A DNA stretch of 13,655 bases, taken from NCBI GenBank assembly GCA_039029935.1, contig JBCCFC010000214.1, forward strand, positions 1-13,655, in the 5' to 3' direction. The position numbers and the translations under genes were made by a program. Numbering within the stretch: the stretch's first letter is position 1; every line of letters starts with the position of its first letter. The stretch comes from G039029935 sp039029935. Lineage in GTDB: Bacteria > Chloroflexota > Anaerolineae > Caldilineales > Caldilineaceae. This document shows positions 1 through 7,427 of the stretch, piece by piece. The notes below the pieces were generated by a model, which was given only the letters and a program-made list of their open reading frames with translations, was not told the DNA's origin and made no database searches.

Positions 1-46
1 CAGCGATGCGGAAGTCGAAGCGTTATTGGCAACACTACAAGCATAA
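1..46 (+). CDS. 3' end of a convergent gene with the same C-terminus as the NRPS (partial)
   Basis: Reading from base 2 on the plus strand gives SDAEVEALLATLQA followed by a TAA stop at 44-46. These 14 residues are identical to the last 14 residues of the minus-strand NRPS that ends at 185. The DNA identity continues past both stop codons as part of an inverted repeat, so this is a copied 3' end and not a chance reading frame. The gene body lies outside the window to the left. I infer that it is a second NRPS or NRPS/PKS gene facing the first one. A remnant consisting only of a duplicated tail is also possible, because only 14 codons are visible. Confidence 0.6.
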   Translation, partial: SDAEVEALLATLQA

Positions 47-95
47 AGAGCGACAAGGATAGATCATAGGGTATCTTCTCAATATTCAGCGGTAC

Positions 96-128
96 AGAAG
101 TCCGACTTTTGACAAAAGTCGGACTTCT
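96..128. repeat. Perfect palindromic hairpin, copy 1 of a repeated element
   Basis: AGAAGTCCGACTTTT (96-110) and its exact reverse complement (114-128) flank a GAC loop, giving a 15-bp perfect stem between two convergent 3' ends. Neither strand shows a uridine run after the stem, so it is not a textbook intrinsic terminator, although a bidirectional 3'-end role is plausible from its position. A near-identical core occurs at 12301-12333 with one base pair changed on both sides of the stem, which makes it a small dispersed palindromic element. Confidence 0.85.
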
Positions 129-184
129 ATCAAATATCCCCTAATTTATTGAGCAGATACCCTATGATCTATCCTTGTCGCTCT

Positions 185-3100
185 TTATGCTTGAAGTGTT
201 GCCAATAACGCTTCGACTTCCGCATCGCTGAGATGTTCAATGTTTGCGGATAGCAAATCCATCTCCTTTGAACTTAGCTCAGGCGCGGGAGGCTCTTCTG
301 ATGGAGATGTTGTTGGAGATACTTCTGGGGATGTCGTGGCTGATGTTGGTATTTCACTCTCCGCCTGATTGAGCAGTTCGACCAGCCCCTGCACAGTTGG
401 GTTGTTAAATATGCCGATGACGGTTACGTCGCTTTCAAATTCTGCTTTGAGCGCATTGTAAAGCCGCACGATATCCAGCGAGTTGACACCCAAACTGAAG
501 AAATCATCGGTCAGGCTCAAGGTCTGCATCTCAAATTGTTGTTGAACTAGGGTGATGACGCGATGTTCTAGCTCACTGCTTGGTGCGACAATCTCAGCGC
601 TATCACGACTCAAATCGGGCTGCGGCAAGGCTTTCCGATCCACTTTGCCGTTGGCTGTGAGCGGAATGGCTGGCAGCTCAACATAGATATTAGGAACCAT
701 GTAGTTTGGCAGCTTGTCACCCAAAAAGGCTTTCAACTGCTCGCTCAATGGCTCCGGTTTAGCATCTTCTTGGGCGAGTTGTCGTTTCTGCTCTTCCGAG
801 ATTCCGCCACACAAAAAGCTGTGGACCATCTCCTGGCTATCCGTTATGCCAAACTCGGCCCGTAACGGATCGAAATCCATACCACCAATAGGACACAACC
901 CTATATCATACTCTGGACCGTCCATCATTAACAGTTGGCTCATATAGCCAGCCTCTAACAGGCAGAAATCACGGGTCGCTGCGCCATACATCGGCTCCAT
1001 GGCCCCGTATTCGGCGACAAGAAATAGCGTAAATGCGGATTGATCGTAGATGATCTTATTTGATCCACCCTGCAATCCCCGGTGAATGCTTGTGAGTGCC
1101 GATATATAGACCAATTCATGCTTTGTGGGATGATAGTAGTAAAGTCCCGCATCTAAGTCGGTCACCCGTCCTTCTTTGATATACAGATAGGTTTGTATCG
1201 GATAGAGACTACCCGATGATCCATAGCGATATTTGGGCAGAATGGCATCGGGGTAGAGACGAGGAGAGAGACAGCGAAGTAATCGCCCTAGCTGTAACAA
1301 GCTCACTGGCTCAGGCAAAAATTGACGATAACTTTGGCGGGCCAAATAAGCGGACTCATCAATCTCCGTTTCATTATCTGGCAAGGTGACGCTTGCCACG
1401 TTATGACCATCAAATTTGCGAATACCAGGCAGGTTTAACTTGAACTGTAGCCGGTCTGCCGGGTCGGTTAAGACACCGTGCATCACTTGTAAGCCATAGG
1501 CGGCTTGATCAATCGCCTCGGCTCTACCAGTATTCGCATCAGGGCCAGCACCAGCATCAGGACCAGCACCAGCATCAGGACCAGCACCAGCATCAGCATC
1601 TGGACCAGCATCTGGAGAGGACTGGTTGCCATTCTCTGACGGCACAATGTACGCCACCAACTGTTTATCATGGCGGTTTTCGCCTACCGCAGAGACAATA
1701 GCCTCTTTAATCTGAGCATGTTCAAGCAAGTTGCTCTCAATCTCACCTAACTCAATTCGGTGTCCGCGAATCTTGACCTGAAAGTCCTCGCGCCCCAAGA
1801 ACTCGATGTTCGGGAGCCCATCCTTGGGCGCGGGCAGATAGCGGCCCAAGTCACCTGTTTTGTAGAGACGCTCGCCTGTGCGTGGGTGAACGATAAAGCT
1901 GGCGTTGGTGCGTTCCTCATCCTTCCAATAACCCAGAGCCACGCCAATCCCACCAATATAGAGATCACCCGGTACCCAGGTTGGTCGTGGATTGAGATTG
2001 CTATCCATCACGTAGAAGGTCTGGTTGAGCATCGCCTTTCCATACGGGATGCTCGTCCATGCTGGGTCAACGTACTCAATCGGATAGTCGATGGACCAGA
2101 TCGACGCTTCGGTCGCCCCGCCCATACTATAGACATAGACCCCCTCCCACAACGCCTTGATGCGGTCGGGCAGTGTCACTGGAATCCAGTCACCGCTCAT
2201 CATGACAACGCGGAGGCACCCAGAGGGTTCCCGAGAGTTGAAGGGTTGAACGGTTGAAGGGTTGAAGCTCCCCAAAGGGTTCCCGATAGTTGAAGAAGCA
2301 CCGCTATCTGCGTTTCCATTTTCTCCCTTCCACCTTTCCACCTTTCCACTTTTCAACTCTTCAACTTTTCCACCTTCTCCCTCTAAATACTCAACAAACA
2401 TCTGCATCAGCGCGGGAACCGTGTTCCAGACGGTGACGCCATAGGACTCGACAAGTTCGCGCCAATGAGCTGGATCGATACGATGCTTGGCGTCCGGCAT
2501 GACAATCACGGCACCCGTTGCCAGTACGCCAAAGATGTCATAGACAGAAAGGTCAAAATTGAGCGCAGAGAGGGCCAATACGCGATCTTGGGCCGTGATG
2601 CTATAGCGTTGATTGACATCCAGTACCGTGTTGACCGCACCTCGATGGTCGATGACAACACCCTTGGGGCGTCCTGTCGAACCGGAGGTGTAAATGATAT
2701 AGGCCAGATCAGTGATCTTCTGAATCGGTTCTAGGGCAGGTAATGTACTGTTTGGTGTCAATGTGTCAACGGCGAGATGAGCGACCCCATCCGGCAAGGC
2801 CAAGGTACTGTCCAGCGAGCTTTGTGTTAGTGCAAGGGTGGCCTCACTCTGCTCGATTAAATAGTTTCGACGTTCCAGTGGCAACTCAGGGTCAATCGGT
2901 AGATAGGCTGCACCCGACATGTGGATACCCAACACCGCAACCACTTGCTCCCAGCCTTTCTCCATGACAACAGCGACAAGTCTGTTGGGCTTGGCCCCTT
3001 GACTGTGCAGCCAGTGCCCGACTTGATTGGCACGGTCATAGAGTTGTTGATAGGTCAGGGTCATCGTCGGTGTGATCACCGCGATCTCTGATGCTCGCTC

Positions 3101-4720
3101 TGCCACCTGCTCTATGAAGGGGGTGTGCAACAAGCGTTCCGAGATATCGCTTTGTTCCGCCGACTGAGTGCTTGGAATCAATTGAGGCGTTATGGTAGAC
3201 CACATGGCGTCGTCGGTTGCCAACTGTCGTACCAAATTGCTATAGGCTGTGAAAATATCAGCAAGCAAGCCATCTGGGAAGAACCCCTCGGCGACATCCC
3301 AGCTATAGAAAAGACTGCCGTCTGAACGCTCAAGGACTTGATGATCGAGCCAAACTTGCGATGTCTGTGTGATGTGATGAACGGTTTCGCCAAAGTTACT
3401 CAAGTCCGCATCGTTCAGATCAAAGGTGGACGCACCCAATGCACTGGTAAAGACATAGGGATTGGTCGCCTGTGACATGTTCCCTTTGATCCGTGCCAGT
3501 TCGCGCTGCACCCAGATACCACTGACATACCGATGGTCCAAGTCTTGCACAAGCTGTTTTTGTAACCGAGTCGCCCGCTCTAAAAATGAGGCTGGTTCTC
3601 GGTTGTCCACTTCGAGTAAAATGACAGAGGTGAAGTCGCCAATAATATCGTTGACTTCTGGATGGATCGGATCACGGTTCTGCAATGTCAAGTTGACTGT
3701 AAAATGGCTTGTACGACTCCATGTATCAAGGATTTCAGCAAACGCGGTCAATAACACAGCCGAGGGTGTCAGCCCAGCCTGTGTCGCTCGCGCCTGCAAT
3801 TGTTGCCAGCGTTCGGTTTCCAGCGAAATACTTCGACGGATAAACTTACGACTCTGTGCATCTGTTTCACCGCCACTAGAATCTGTACTGTACACCAGCG
3901 GTAACTCTGGCGGCGGTGGCAATGTCTCCAGCCGTTCTTGCCAATAGGCTTCAGAGCGGCGATAGTGTTCAGTTTCTTCCAGTGCCTTTTCAGCGAGAAC
4001 ACAATCTCGGAAGGATAAGGTCAAGGGCTTGAGTTGAAGCGCAGGGTCTTGATAGAGACGGACCCACTCTTGAAGCAGCAGTAGATAGCTACCCATATCG
4101 ACCATAATGATGTCGATGCTGATATGCAGACGGGTGCGCTCGTTATCCAACCGCGTGATGAGAATCTCAAACAGCGGCCACTGTTCGGTGTTGAATTTTT
4201 GATGGGACATCCGCTGCCGAATCGACTCTAACCGGGCTGTTGATGTGGCCTCATCAAGTCCGCGCAGATCAACCACATCCATTTCATAGCGCGGTGTCTC
4301 GGCTAAAATTTGTTGTTGACCTGTCGGCAACACAATCGCGCGCAACATATCATGTCGCATAATCAGTTGCTGCCATGCCCACTCAATCCGTGCGAGCTCA
4401 AAGCCAAATTGTTCAATCTCCAGATAAAGATGGGTGGAGACATCATCCAATTCGCGGCCAACCCAATACGCCTGTTGAACATCCGTGAGCGGAAACGGCA
4501 CGTGGCGGTCTGCCAGCGCGGGGACAATGGTTTGTGCTTGTGTCTCGCGTCTCGCCTCACCGAGAAGCGCAAGCAGTTCCGCTTTTTGCTCTTTGATTGC
4601 AGAACGCAGGTCAGGTGTCAATGCGCCTTGGGGTGCGCGGAAACGCAGATTCCCTTCTTCAACCCAGAGTTTGATATCACGCGCCTGGAGTGCCTGTAAA
4701 AGTTCAGTGATGTTGTTCAT
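185..4720 (-). CDS. NRPS module: TubC docking - Cy - A(Cys) with inserted FMN oxidase - PCP
   Basis: This 1511-residue single-module synthetase is expected to add cysteine to an upstream acyl carrier and make a thiazole. Residues 1-55 resemble a TubC-type docking domain. Residues 70-510 form a heterocyclization domain with the DxxxxDxxS motif at D203/D208/S211 in place of HHxxxDG. The adenylation domain has TSGSTG at 678-683. Its specificity residues, aligned to PheA, read D723 L724 Y727 N766 M840 S842 M866 I874 W875, the DLYN-S-IW cysteine type. After core A8 (about 978-993) an McbC/SagB-like FMN oxidase (about 1070-1305) interrupts the domain, as in EpoB. Core A10 lysine is K1359 and the carrier serine is S1414 (GVNSL). 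A Pro/Ser/Thr linker and the helix LSDAEVEALL end the protein, with no thioesterase. Start: ATG overlapping the preceding stop (ATGA), with GAGGAAGG six bases upstream. Oddities are a 53-residue repeat insertion in the A domain and a PDAGAG linker. Confidence 0.95.
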   Translation of the reverse strand: MNNITELLQALQARDIKLWVEEGNLRFRAPQGALTPDLRSAIKEQKAELLALLGEARRETQAQTIVPALADRHVPFPLTDVQQAYWVGRELDDVSTHLYLEIEQFGFELARIEWAWQQLIMRHDMLRAIVLPTGQQQILAETPRYEMDVVDLRGLDEATSTARLESIRQRMSHQKFNTEQWPLFEILITRLDNERTRLHISIDIIMVDMGSYLLLLQEWVRLYQDPALQLKPLTLSFRDCVLAEKALEETEHYRRSEAYWQERLETLPPPPELPLVYSTDSSGGETDAQSRKFIRRSISLETERWQQLQARATQAGLTPSAVLLTAFAEILDTWSRTSHFTVNLTLQNRDPIHPEVNDIIGDFTSVILLEVDNREPASFLERATRLQKQLVQDLDHRYVSGIWVQRELARIKGNMSQATNPYVFTSALGASTFDLNDADLSNFGETVHHITQTSQVWLDHQVLERSDGSLFYSWDVAEGFFPDGLLADIFTAYSNLVRQLATDDAMWSTITPQLIPSTQSAEQSDISERLLHTPFIEQVAERASEIAVITPTMTLTYQQLYDRANQVGHWLHSQGAKPNRLVAVVMEKGWEQVVAVLGIHMSGAAYLPIDPELPLERRNYLIEQSEATLALTQSSLDSTLALPDGVAHLAVDTLTPNSTLPALEPIQKITDLAYIIYTSGSTGRPKGVVIDHRGAVNTVLDVNQRYSITAQDRVLALSALNFDLSVYDIFGVLATGAVIVMPDAKHRIDPAHWRELVESYGVTVWNTVPALMQMFVEYLEGEGGKVEELKSGKVERWKGENGNADSGASSTIGNPLGSFNPSTVQPFNSREPSGCLRVVMMSGDWIPVTLPDRIKALWEGVYVYSMGGATEASIWSIDYPIEYVDPAWTSIPYGKAMLNQTFYVMDSNLNPRPTWVPGDLYIGGIGVALGYWKDEERTNASFIVHPRTGERLYKTGDLGRYLPAPKDGLPNIEFLGREDFQVKIRGHRIELGEIESNLLEHAQIKEAIVSAVGENRHDKQLVAYIVPSENGNQSSPDAGPDADAGAGPDAGAGPDAGAGPDANTGRAEAIDQAAYGLQVMHGVLTDPADRLQFKLNLPGIRKFDGHNVASVTLPDNETEIDESAYLARQSYRQFLPEPVSLLQLGRLLRCLSPRLYPDAILPKYRYGSSGSLYPIQTYLYIKEGRVTDLDAGLYYYHPTKHELVYISALTSIHRGLQGGSNKIIYDQSAFTLFLVAEYGAMEPMYGAATRDFCLLEAGYMSQLLMMDGPEYDIGLCPIGGMDFDPLRAEFGITDSQEMVHSFLCGGISEEQKRQLAQEDAKPEPLSEQLKAFLGDKLPNYMVPNIYVELPAIPLTANGKVDRKALPQPDLSRDSAEIVAPSSELEHRVITLVQQQFEMQTLSLTDDFFSLGVNSLDIVRLYNALKAEFESDVTVIGIFNNPTVQGLVELLNQAESEIPTSATTSPEVSPTTSPSEEPPAPELSSKEMDLLSANIEHLSDAEVEALLATLQA
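1543..1613. repeat. 18-bp in-frame tandem repeat coding the A/Ox linker
   Basis: Three successive 18-bp units (1543-1560, 1561-1578, 1579-1596), the last two identical, are followed by a degenerate partial copy. On the minus strand each unit encodes PDAGAG, so copy-number change keeps the NRPS frame. It lies at about residues 1036-1060, between adenylation core A8 and the oxidase, where a flexible tether is tolerable. Slippage can change its length. Confidence 0.9.
2225..2382. repeat. Octamer-repeat insertion inside the adenylation domain
   Basis: Two 8-bp-period tracts of opposite orientation sit inside the NRPS gene. At 2237-2268 there are four units of the GTTGAAGG type. At 2327-2382 there are seven pyrimidine-rich units (TTTCCACC, CTTCAACT and similar). 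A 19-bp direct repeat with one mismatch (2225-2243 and 2277-2295, period 52) overlaps the first tract. The encoded segment, rich in Gly, Lys, Glu, Ser and Asn, lies between N766 and M840. These equivalents of PheA positions 278 and 299 are 74 residues apart instead of 21, so about 53 residues are extra. The frame stays open throughout. Confidence 0.88.
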
Positions 4721-6804
4721 AAAATGCCTTCCTCTTCCTCGGATGTGGCAGCTGGTGTGGCGGCTGGTGTTGCGGCATGGCCGGGTAAGAGTGTCTGCAC
4801 TGTCTGCAAGTGTTGAATTTTCTCCGCTAAATTGGCAATCGTGGCCTCTTCATAGAGCGTATTGAGTGGCAGGTCTATGCCAAAGGTCTCGTTCAGTCGT
4901 CTTAGCACCTGAATGGCGAGGAGTGAATCACCCGCAAGCTGAAAGAAACTATCGTGAATCCCAACCTGCATATTCAGGTTACTTTGCCAGATGGCCGCAA
5001 TCTCTGCCTCTAACGGTGTGCGTGGCAAGATTAAATCTGGACGATTATCTTGTTCAGGTTCGTTTATTGTTGCTTCGTTAGTCTCTGCTGTGTTGCTCGC
5101 TGCTTCGCTTATAATAATCGCTGGTTTTGTCCGCGTATTTTCTTGCACCAAACCACCGCTCTTGCCCGTGAGCGATATCACCATGCCTGCATCTGCCTCG
5201 CCACTGCGTAATTTGAACCGTTGAATCTTGCCCGTTGCTGTCTTCGGCAGCTCATGGACAAACTCAATCCAATAGGGTTGTTTGTACGACGCAATTTTGG
5301 TGCGGCAAAATTGAAACAACGCATCTTGTACCTGATAGCTAGGATCATGGGTCGGGGCAAGAAGAACATATGCTTTGGGCTTGATGAGGTCATCGTGGTC
5401 TGGCCGACCAACCACAGCACACTCTTTGATAGCCGGGTGTTCAATCAGCACACTCTCTACCTCAACAGGCGAGACCCAAATCCCACCGACCTTGATCATG
5501 TCATCCGAGCGACCTGAATGCCAATAATAGCCATCTTCATCGACACGATATTGGTCCCCCGTGTAAAACCATTCTCCTTGAAAAACCTGGCGGCTCTTCG
5601 CTGTTTGGTGCAAATAGGAAAGGGCCGTCGTTTCCCCTTTGACCATCAGCGTACCCGTTTCTCCTTGGGACACTTCGTTTCCATCGTCATCAACAATTTT
5701 TAAGTCATAGCCATCAAAAGGTTTCCCGCTGCTACCGGGGCGGATGTCGTCAGGGTAATTCGAGAGAAAGACATTGCCGACCTCTGTTGCCCCAAGCGCG
5801 TCGATAATATCCAAGTCTGTTGTCTCTTTCCATTGATGCCAGAGCGTCGCCGGAAGGGCCTCTCCGGCCGAGACGCAGAGACGGAGCGATGAGATATCGT
5901 AGTCTCGTAACAGACCCTTCGCCGCCAACATAGTGGCATAGCCCGAAGGGACACCAAAGAACATGGTTGGCCGGAAGCGGTCAATTATTGCAAAAAGTGC
6001 GGGGAGGTCTTGCGGTGTTCCAGAATAAAGGACAATGCTCGCCCCCACATACCAAGGGAAAAGTAAGTTACAGCCTGTGGCGTAGATAAAAAAGAGCTTT
6101 GAGACGGCAAATGTACGGTCGCTCTCTTGTAAGCCCATGACGTTGACCATCCATAGTTGCGCAAGCATGGTGTGATCTTTGTGCGCACGGGGAATGCCTT
6201 TGGGGACCCCCGTGGTCCCGCTGGAGTAATGGAGTGTACAGATGTCATCACGGTGGGTTAACACGGTTGCCAGCGTTGTCGCCTCGTTAGCAATCCACGA
6301 GCCATAGGGCTGGGCAAATGGATATTGTGCGGACCTTGGGTGTGTACTTGCTGTTGATTTCTCAGTTTCTGGAACAAAATCTATGGCATCTTCGACAACG
6401 ATGATCTGTTCCAGAAAAGGTTGTTGAGGCAAGATTGGTGTGATAAGCGGGACAAGGCTCTCGTCAACAATGAGTACACGCATACGACTGTCACGCAGTA
6501 TATAGTCGTAATCTGACGATTTGAGCAACGTATTCATACAGACCGCAATGGCACCAGTCTTGACAATGCCAAAATAGCTTGTGACCCACTCTGGTCTATC
6601 CAAACATAAAATACCCACCACATCCCCAAAACGGACGCCCATGCGTTGTAAAGCATTGCCCACTCGGTTGGCTTCTGCGGACACCTCGGCAAAGGTCATG
6701 TTGCGTTCTTGACTATAGAGGGCGATTTTTTCAGACCGATCTGCTAAATTACGCTCTAATAATGAAACGACATTGTATTGTATAGGTAAATCTGCTGCTT
6801 TCAT
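4717..6804 (-). CDS. Benzoate-CoA-ligase-like aryl acid adenylating enzyme fused to a carrier protein (loading module)
   Basis: This 695-residue protein is expected to activate an aromatic carboxylic acid as an acyl adenylate and load it on its own carrier domain as the chain starter. The ANL ligase part resembles benzoate-CoA ligases (NTLLKSSDYDYILRDS, KLFFIYATG). It has SSGTTG at 194-199, GATEVG, YTGD, and the catalytic lysine K526 in TATGKIQRFK. A linker leads to a carrier domain with the phosphopantetheine serine S627 (LAGDSLL). The C-terminus is the short acidic tail SEEEEGIL, of the kind known to bind TubC-type docking domains, and the next gene begins with such a domain. An ATG at 6828 is in frame, but GAGGAAAG at 6809-6816 fits the ATG at 6804, which I chose. 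The gene overlaps the NRPS start by ATGA. The exact acid cannot be read; benzoate or a substituted benzoate is most likely. Confidence 0.9.
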   Translation of the reverse strand: MKAADLPIQYNVVSLLERNLADRSEKIALYSQERNMTFAEVSAEANRVGNALQRMGVRFGDVVGILCLDRPEWVTSYFGIVKTGAIAVCMNTLLKSSDYDYILRDSRMRVLIVDESLVPLITPILPQQPFLEQIIVVEDAIDFVPETEKSTASTHPRSAQYPFAQPYGSWIANEATTLATVLTHRDDICTLHYSSGTTGVPKGIPRAHKDHTMLAQLWMVNVMGLQESDRTFAVSKLFFIYATGCNLLFPWYVGASIVLYSGTPQDLPALFAIIDRFRPTMFFGVPSGYATMLAAKGLLRDYDISSLRLCVSAGEALPATLWHQWKETTDLDIIDALGATEVGNVFLSNYPDDIRPGSSGKPFDGYDLKIVDDDGNEVSQGETGTLMVKGETTALSYLHQTAKSRQVFQGEWFYTGDQYRVDEDGYYWHSGRSDDMIKVGGIWVSPVEVESVLIEHPAIKECAVVGRPDHDDLIKPKAYVLLAPTHDPSYQVQDALFQFCRTKIASYKQPYWIEFVHELPKTATGKIQRFKLRSGEADAGMVISLTGKSGGLVQENTRTKPAIIISEAASNTAETNEATINEPEQDNRPDLILPRTPLEAEIAAIWQSNLNMQVGIHDSFFQLAGDSLLAIQVLRRLNETFGIDLPLNTLYEEATIANLAEKIQHLQTVQTLLPGHAATPAATPAATSEEEEGIL
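4727..4734 (-). promoter_or_regulatory. Ribosome binding site of the NRPS gene inside the preceding gene
   Basis: GAGGAAGG lies six bases before the NRPS ATG. It is formed by the Glu-Glu-Gly codons of the acidic C-terminal tail of the ligase-carrier protein. With the ATGA stop/start overlap this predicts translational coupling, giving linked amounts of the two partners. Confidence 0.75.
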
Positions 6805-6808
6805 TGAT

Positions 6809-6816
6809 CTTTCCTC
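6809..6816 (-). promoter_or_regulatory. Ribosome binding site deciding the ligase-PCP start
   Basis: GAGGAAAG lies four bases before the ATG at 6804, with the GAGG core eight bases away. The alternative in-frame ATG at 6828 is two bases after the previous stop and has no comparable site. Confidence 0.7.
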
Positions 6817-6830
6817 AACGGTTCCCATCT

Positions 6831-7238
6831 CTATAATGCTGGCTCCAAAACTTGAACGGGTAACTCATACTGTGCAAGGATTTCTGATAGACTGTCGGCA
6901 AGTTTGACAGAGGGGTGTAAAAAGTACATAGATTCGTAATTACCGATGACATAAATATCAGGGGAGCCATGCACCATACGGGCATGCATCGCTGCGCCTA
7001 GTTCAATATAGGAGCTGCGGCACTTTTCGCTGACCAATAAAACAAAAATATCCGCATCAACAATTTCGTCAAGCAAAGTGATGGCATATTCTTCGGTTAA
7101 CTCGGCATGTTCTGGATAGGGACGAATCGGTAAAAGCTGAGTCCAGTCAAATACTTCATGCCCTTGGTCAGTCAACCATTTTCGTTCTTTTGCAAATGTA
7201 GATTGGTTATAAAAGCTCGTTGCTAAAAAAATTTTCAT
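6831..7238 (-). CDS. Nucleoside 2-deoxyribosyltransferase-like protein (N-glycosidase fold)
   Basis: A 135-residue protein that I assign to the nucleoside 2-deoxyribosyltransferase-like fold. It opens with a strand and turn (MKIFLATSFYNQ) typical of the family. It then has an acidic DADIFVLLV strand (61-69) and the signature YIELGAAMHAR, where E79 occupies the position of the catalytic nucleophile. Family members cleave or transfer N-glycosidic bonds of nucleosides or nucleotides, and some act in nucleoside-antibiotic pathways. The true substrate here is unknown. An upstream reading frame adds 18 residues, but AGGAAA at 7243-7248 fits the ATG at 7238. It is the first gene after the promoter at 7428-7456 and ends just before the ligase-carrier gene, so it is probably cotranscribed with the NRPS genes. 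Its role there is unclear: tailoring, nucleotide clean-up, or resistance. Confidence 0.72.
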   Translation of the reverse strand: MKIFLATSFYNQSTFAKERKWLTDQGHEVFDWTQLLPIRPYPEHAELTEEYAITLLDEIVDADIFVLLVSEKCRSSYIELGAAMHARMVHGSPDIYVIGNYESMYFLHPSVKLADSLSEILAQYELPVQVLEPAL

Positions 7239-7421
7239 TGTGTTTCCTATTGTGATTTTAATACCAAGACATACGATAAGGCTAATCCACAAAAATAAAT
7301 ATTAGAGGAGGAAATGCGTAATACCGGGTTTGTTATGCAATAATGCAAACAAATATTGCTTTCTTGCAATTCGTCGGTTACTTTACTATGTGAAACAACC
7401 TAAAAAAAAAACTTAATGTCC
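7239..7421 (-). other. Long 5' leader of the NRPS operon
   Basis: About 183 nt separate the predicted transcription start (near 7421) from the first start codon. The leader is AT-rich. It contains a run of ten T on the transcribed sense strand (7402-7411) very close to the predicted start, and a weak six-base stem (7337-7342 with 7354-7359). I recognise no riboswitch or attenuator. AGGAAA at 7243-7248 is the ribosome binding site of the first gene. Confidence 0.45.
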
Positions 7422-7427
7422 AGGTCG

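Larger units (their letters stand above)
1..230. repeat. Large inverted repeat, arms 1-83 and 148-230
   Basis: Bases 1-83 are the reverse complement of 148-230 with two mismatched pairs (37/194 and 77/154). The left arm is cut by the window edge, so the true repeat may be much longer. Each arm holds the last 14 codons of an NRPS-type gene plus about 37 bp beyond the stop codon. The 37/194 difference is synonymous (CTA versus CTT, both Leu). The 64-bp centre holds the hairpin at 96-128, offset by a few bases from the arm symmetry axis, and the remaining spacer (84-95 versus 129-147) is unequal. This indicates a recent inverted duplication or gene conversion. A fold-back assembly artefact is the main alternative. 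Confidence 0.9.

Noticed and set aside
96..128. Hairpin as an intrinsic transcription terminator
   Set aside because: No uridine run follows the stem on either strand; its palindromic recurrence at 12301-12333 is a better description, though termination is not excluded.
1760..2257. 165-codon plus-strand reading frame opposite the NRPS
   Set aside because: It is antisense to conserved adenylation-domain motifs, has no recognisable domain and no ribosome binding site; it is a shadow of the coding strand.
3462..4699. Plus-strand reading frames of 126-161 codons opposite the Cy domain
   Set aside because: They overlap each other and the conserved Cy motifs, with atypical composition; shadows of the NRPS gene.
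7303..7343. Plus-strand GAGGAGG followed by ATG and a nine-codon frame in the leader region
   Set aside because: The spacing between GGAGG and ATG is only two bases, the frame is tiny, and it is antisense to the predicted leader with no promoter seen; probably chance.
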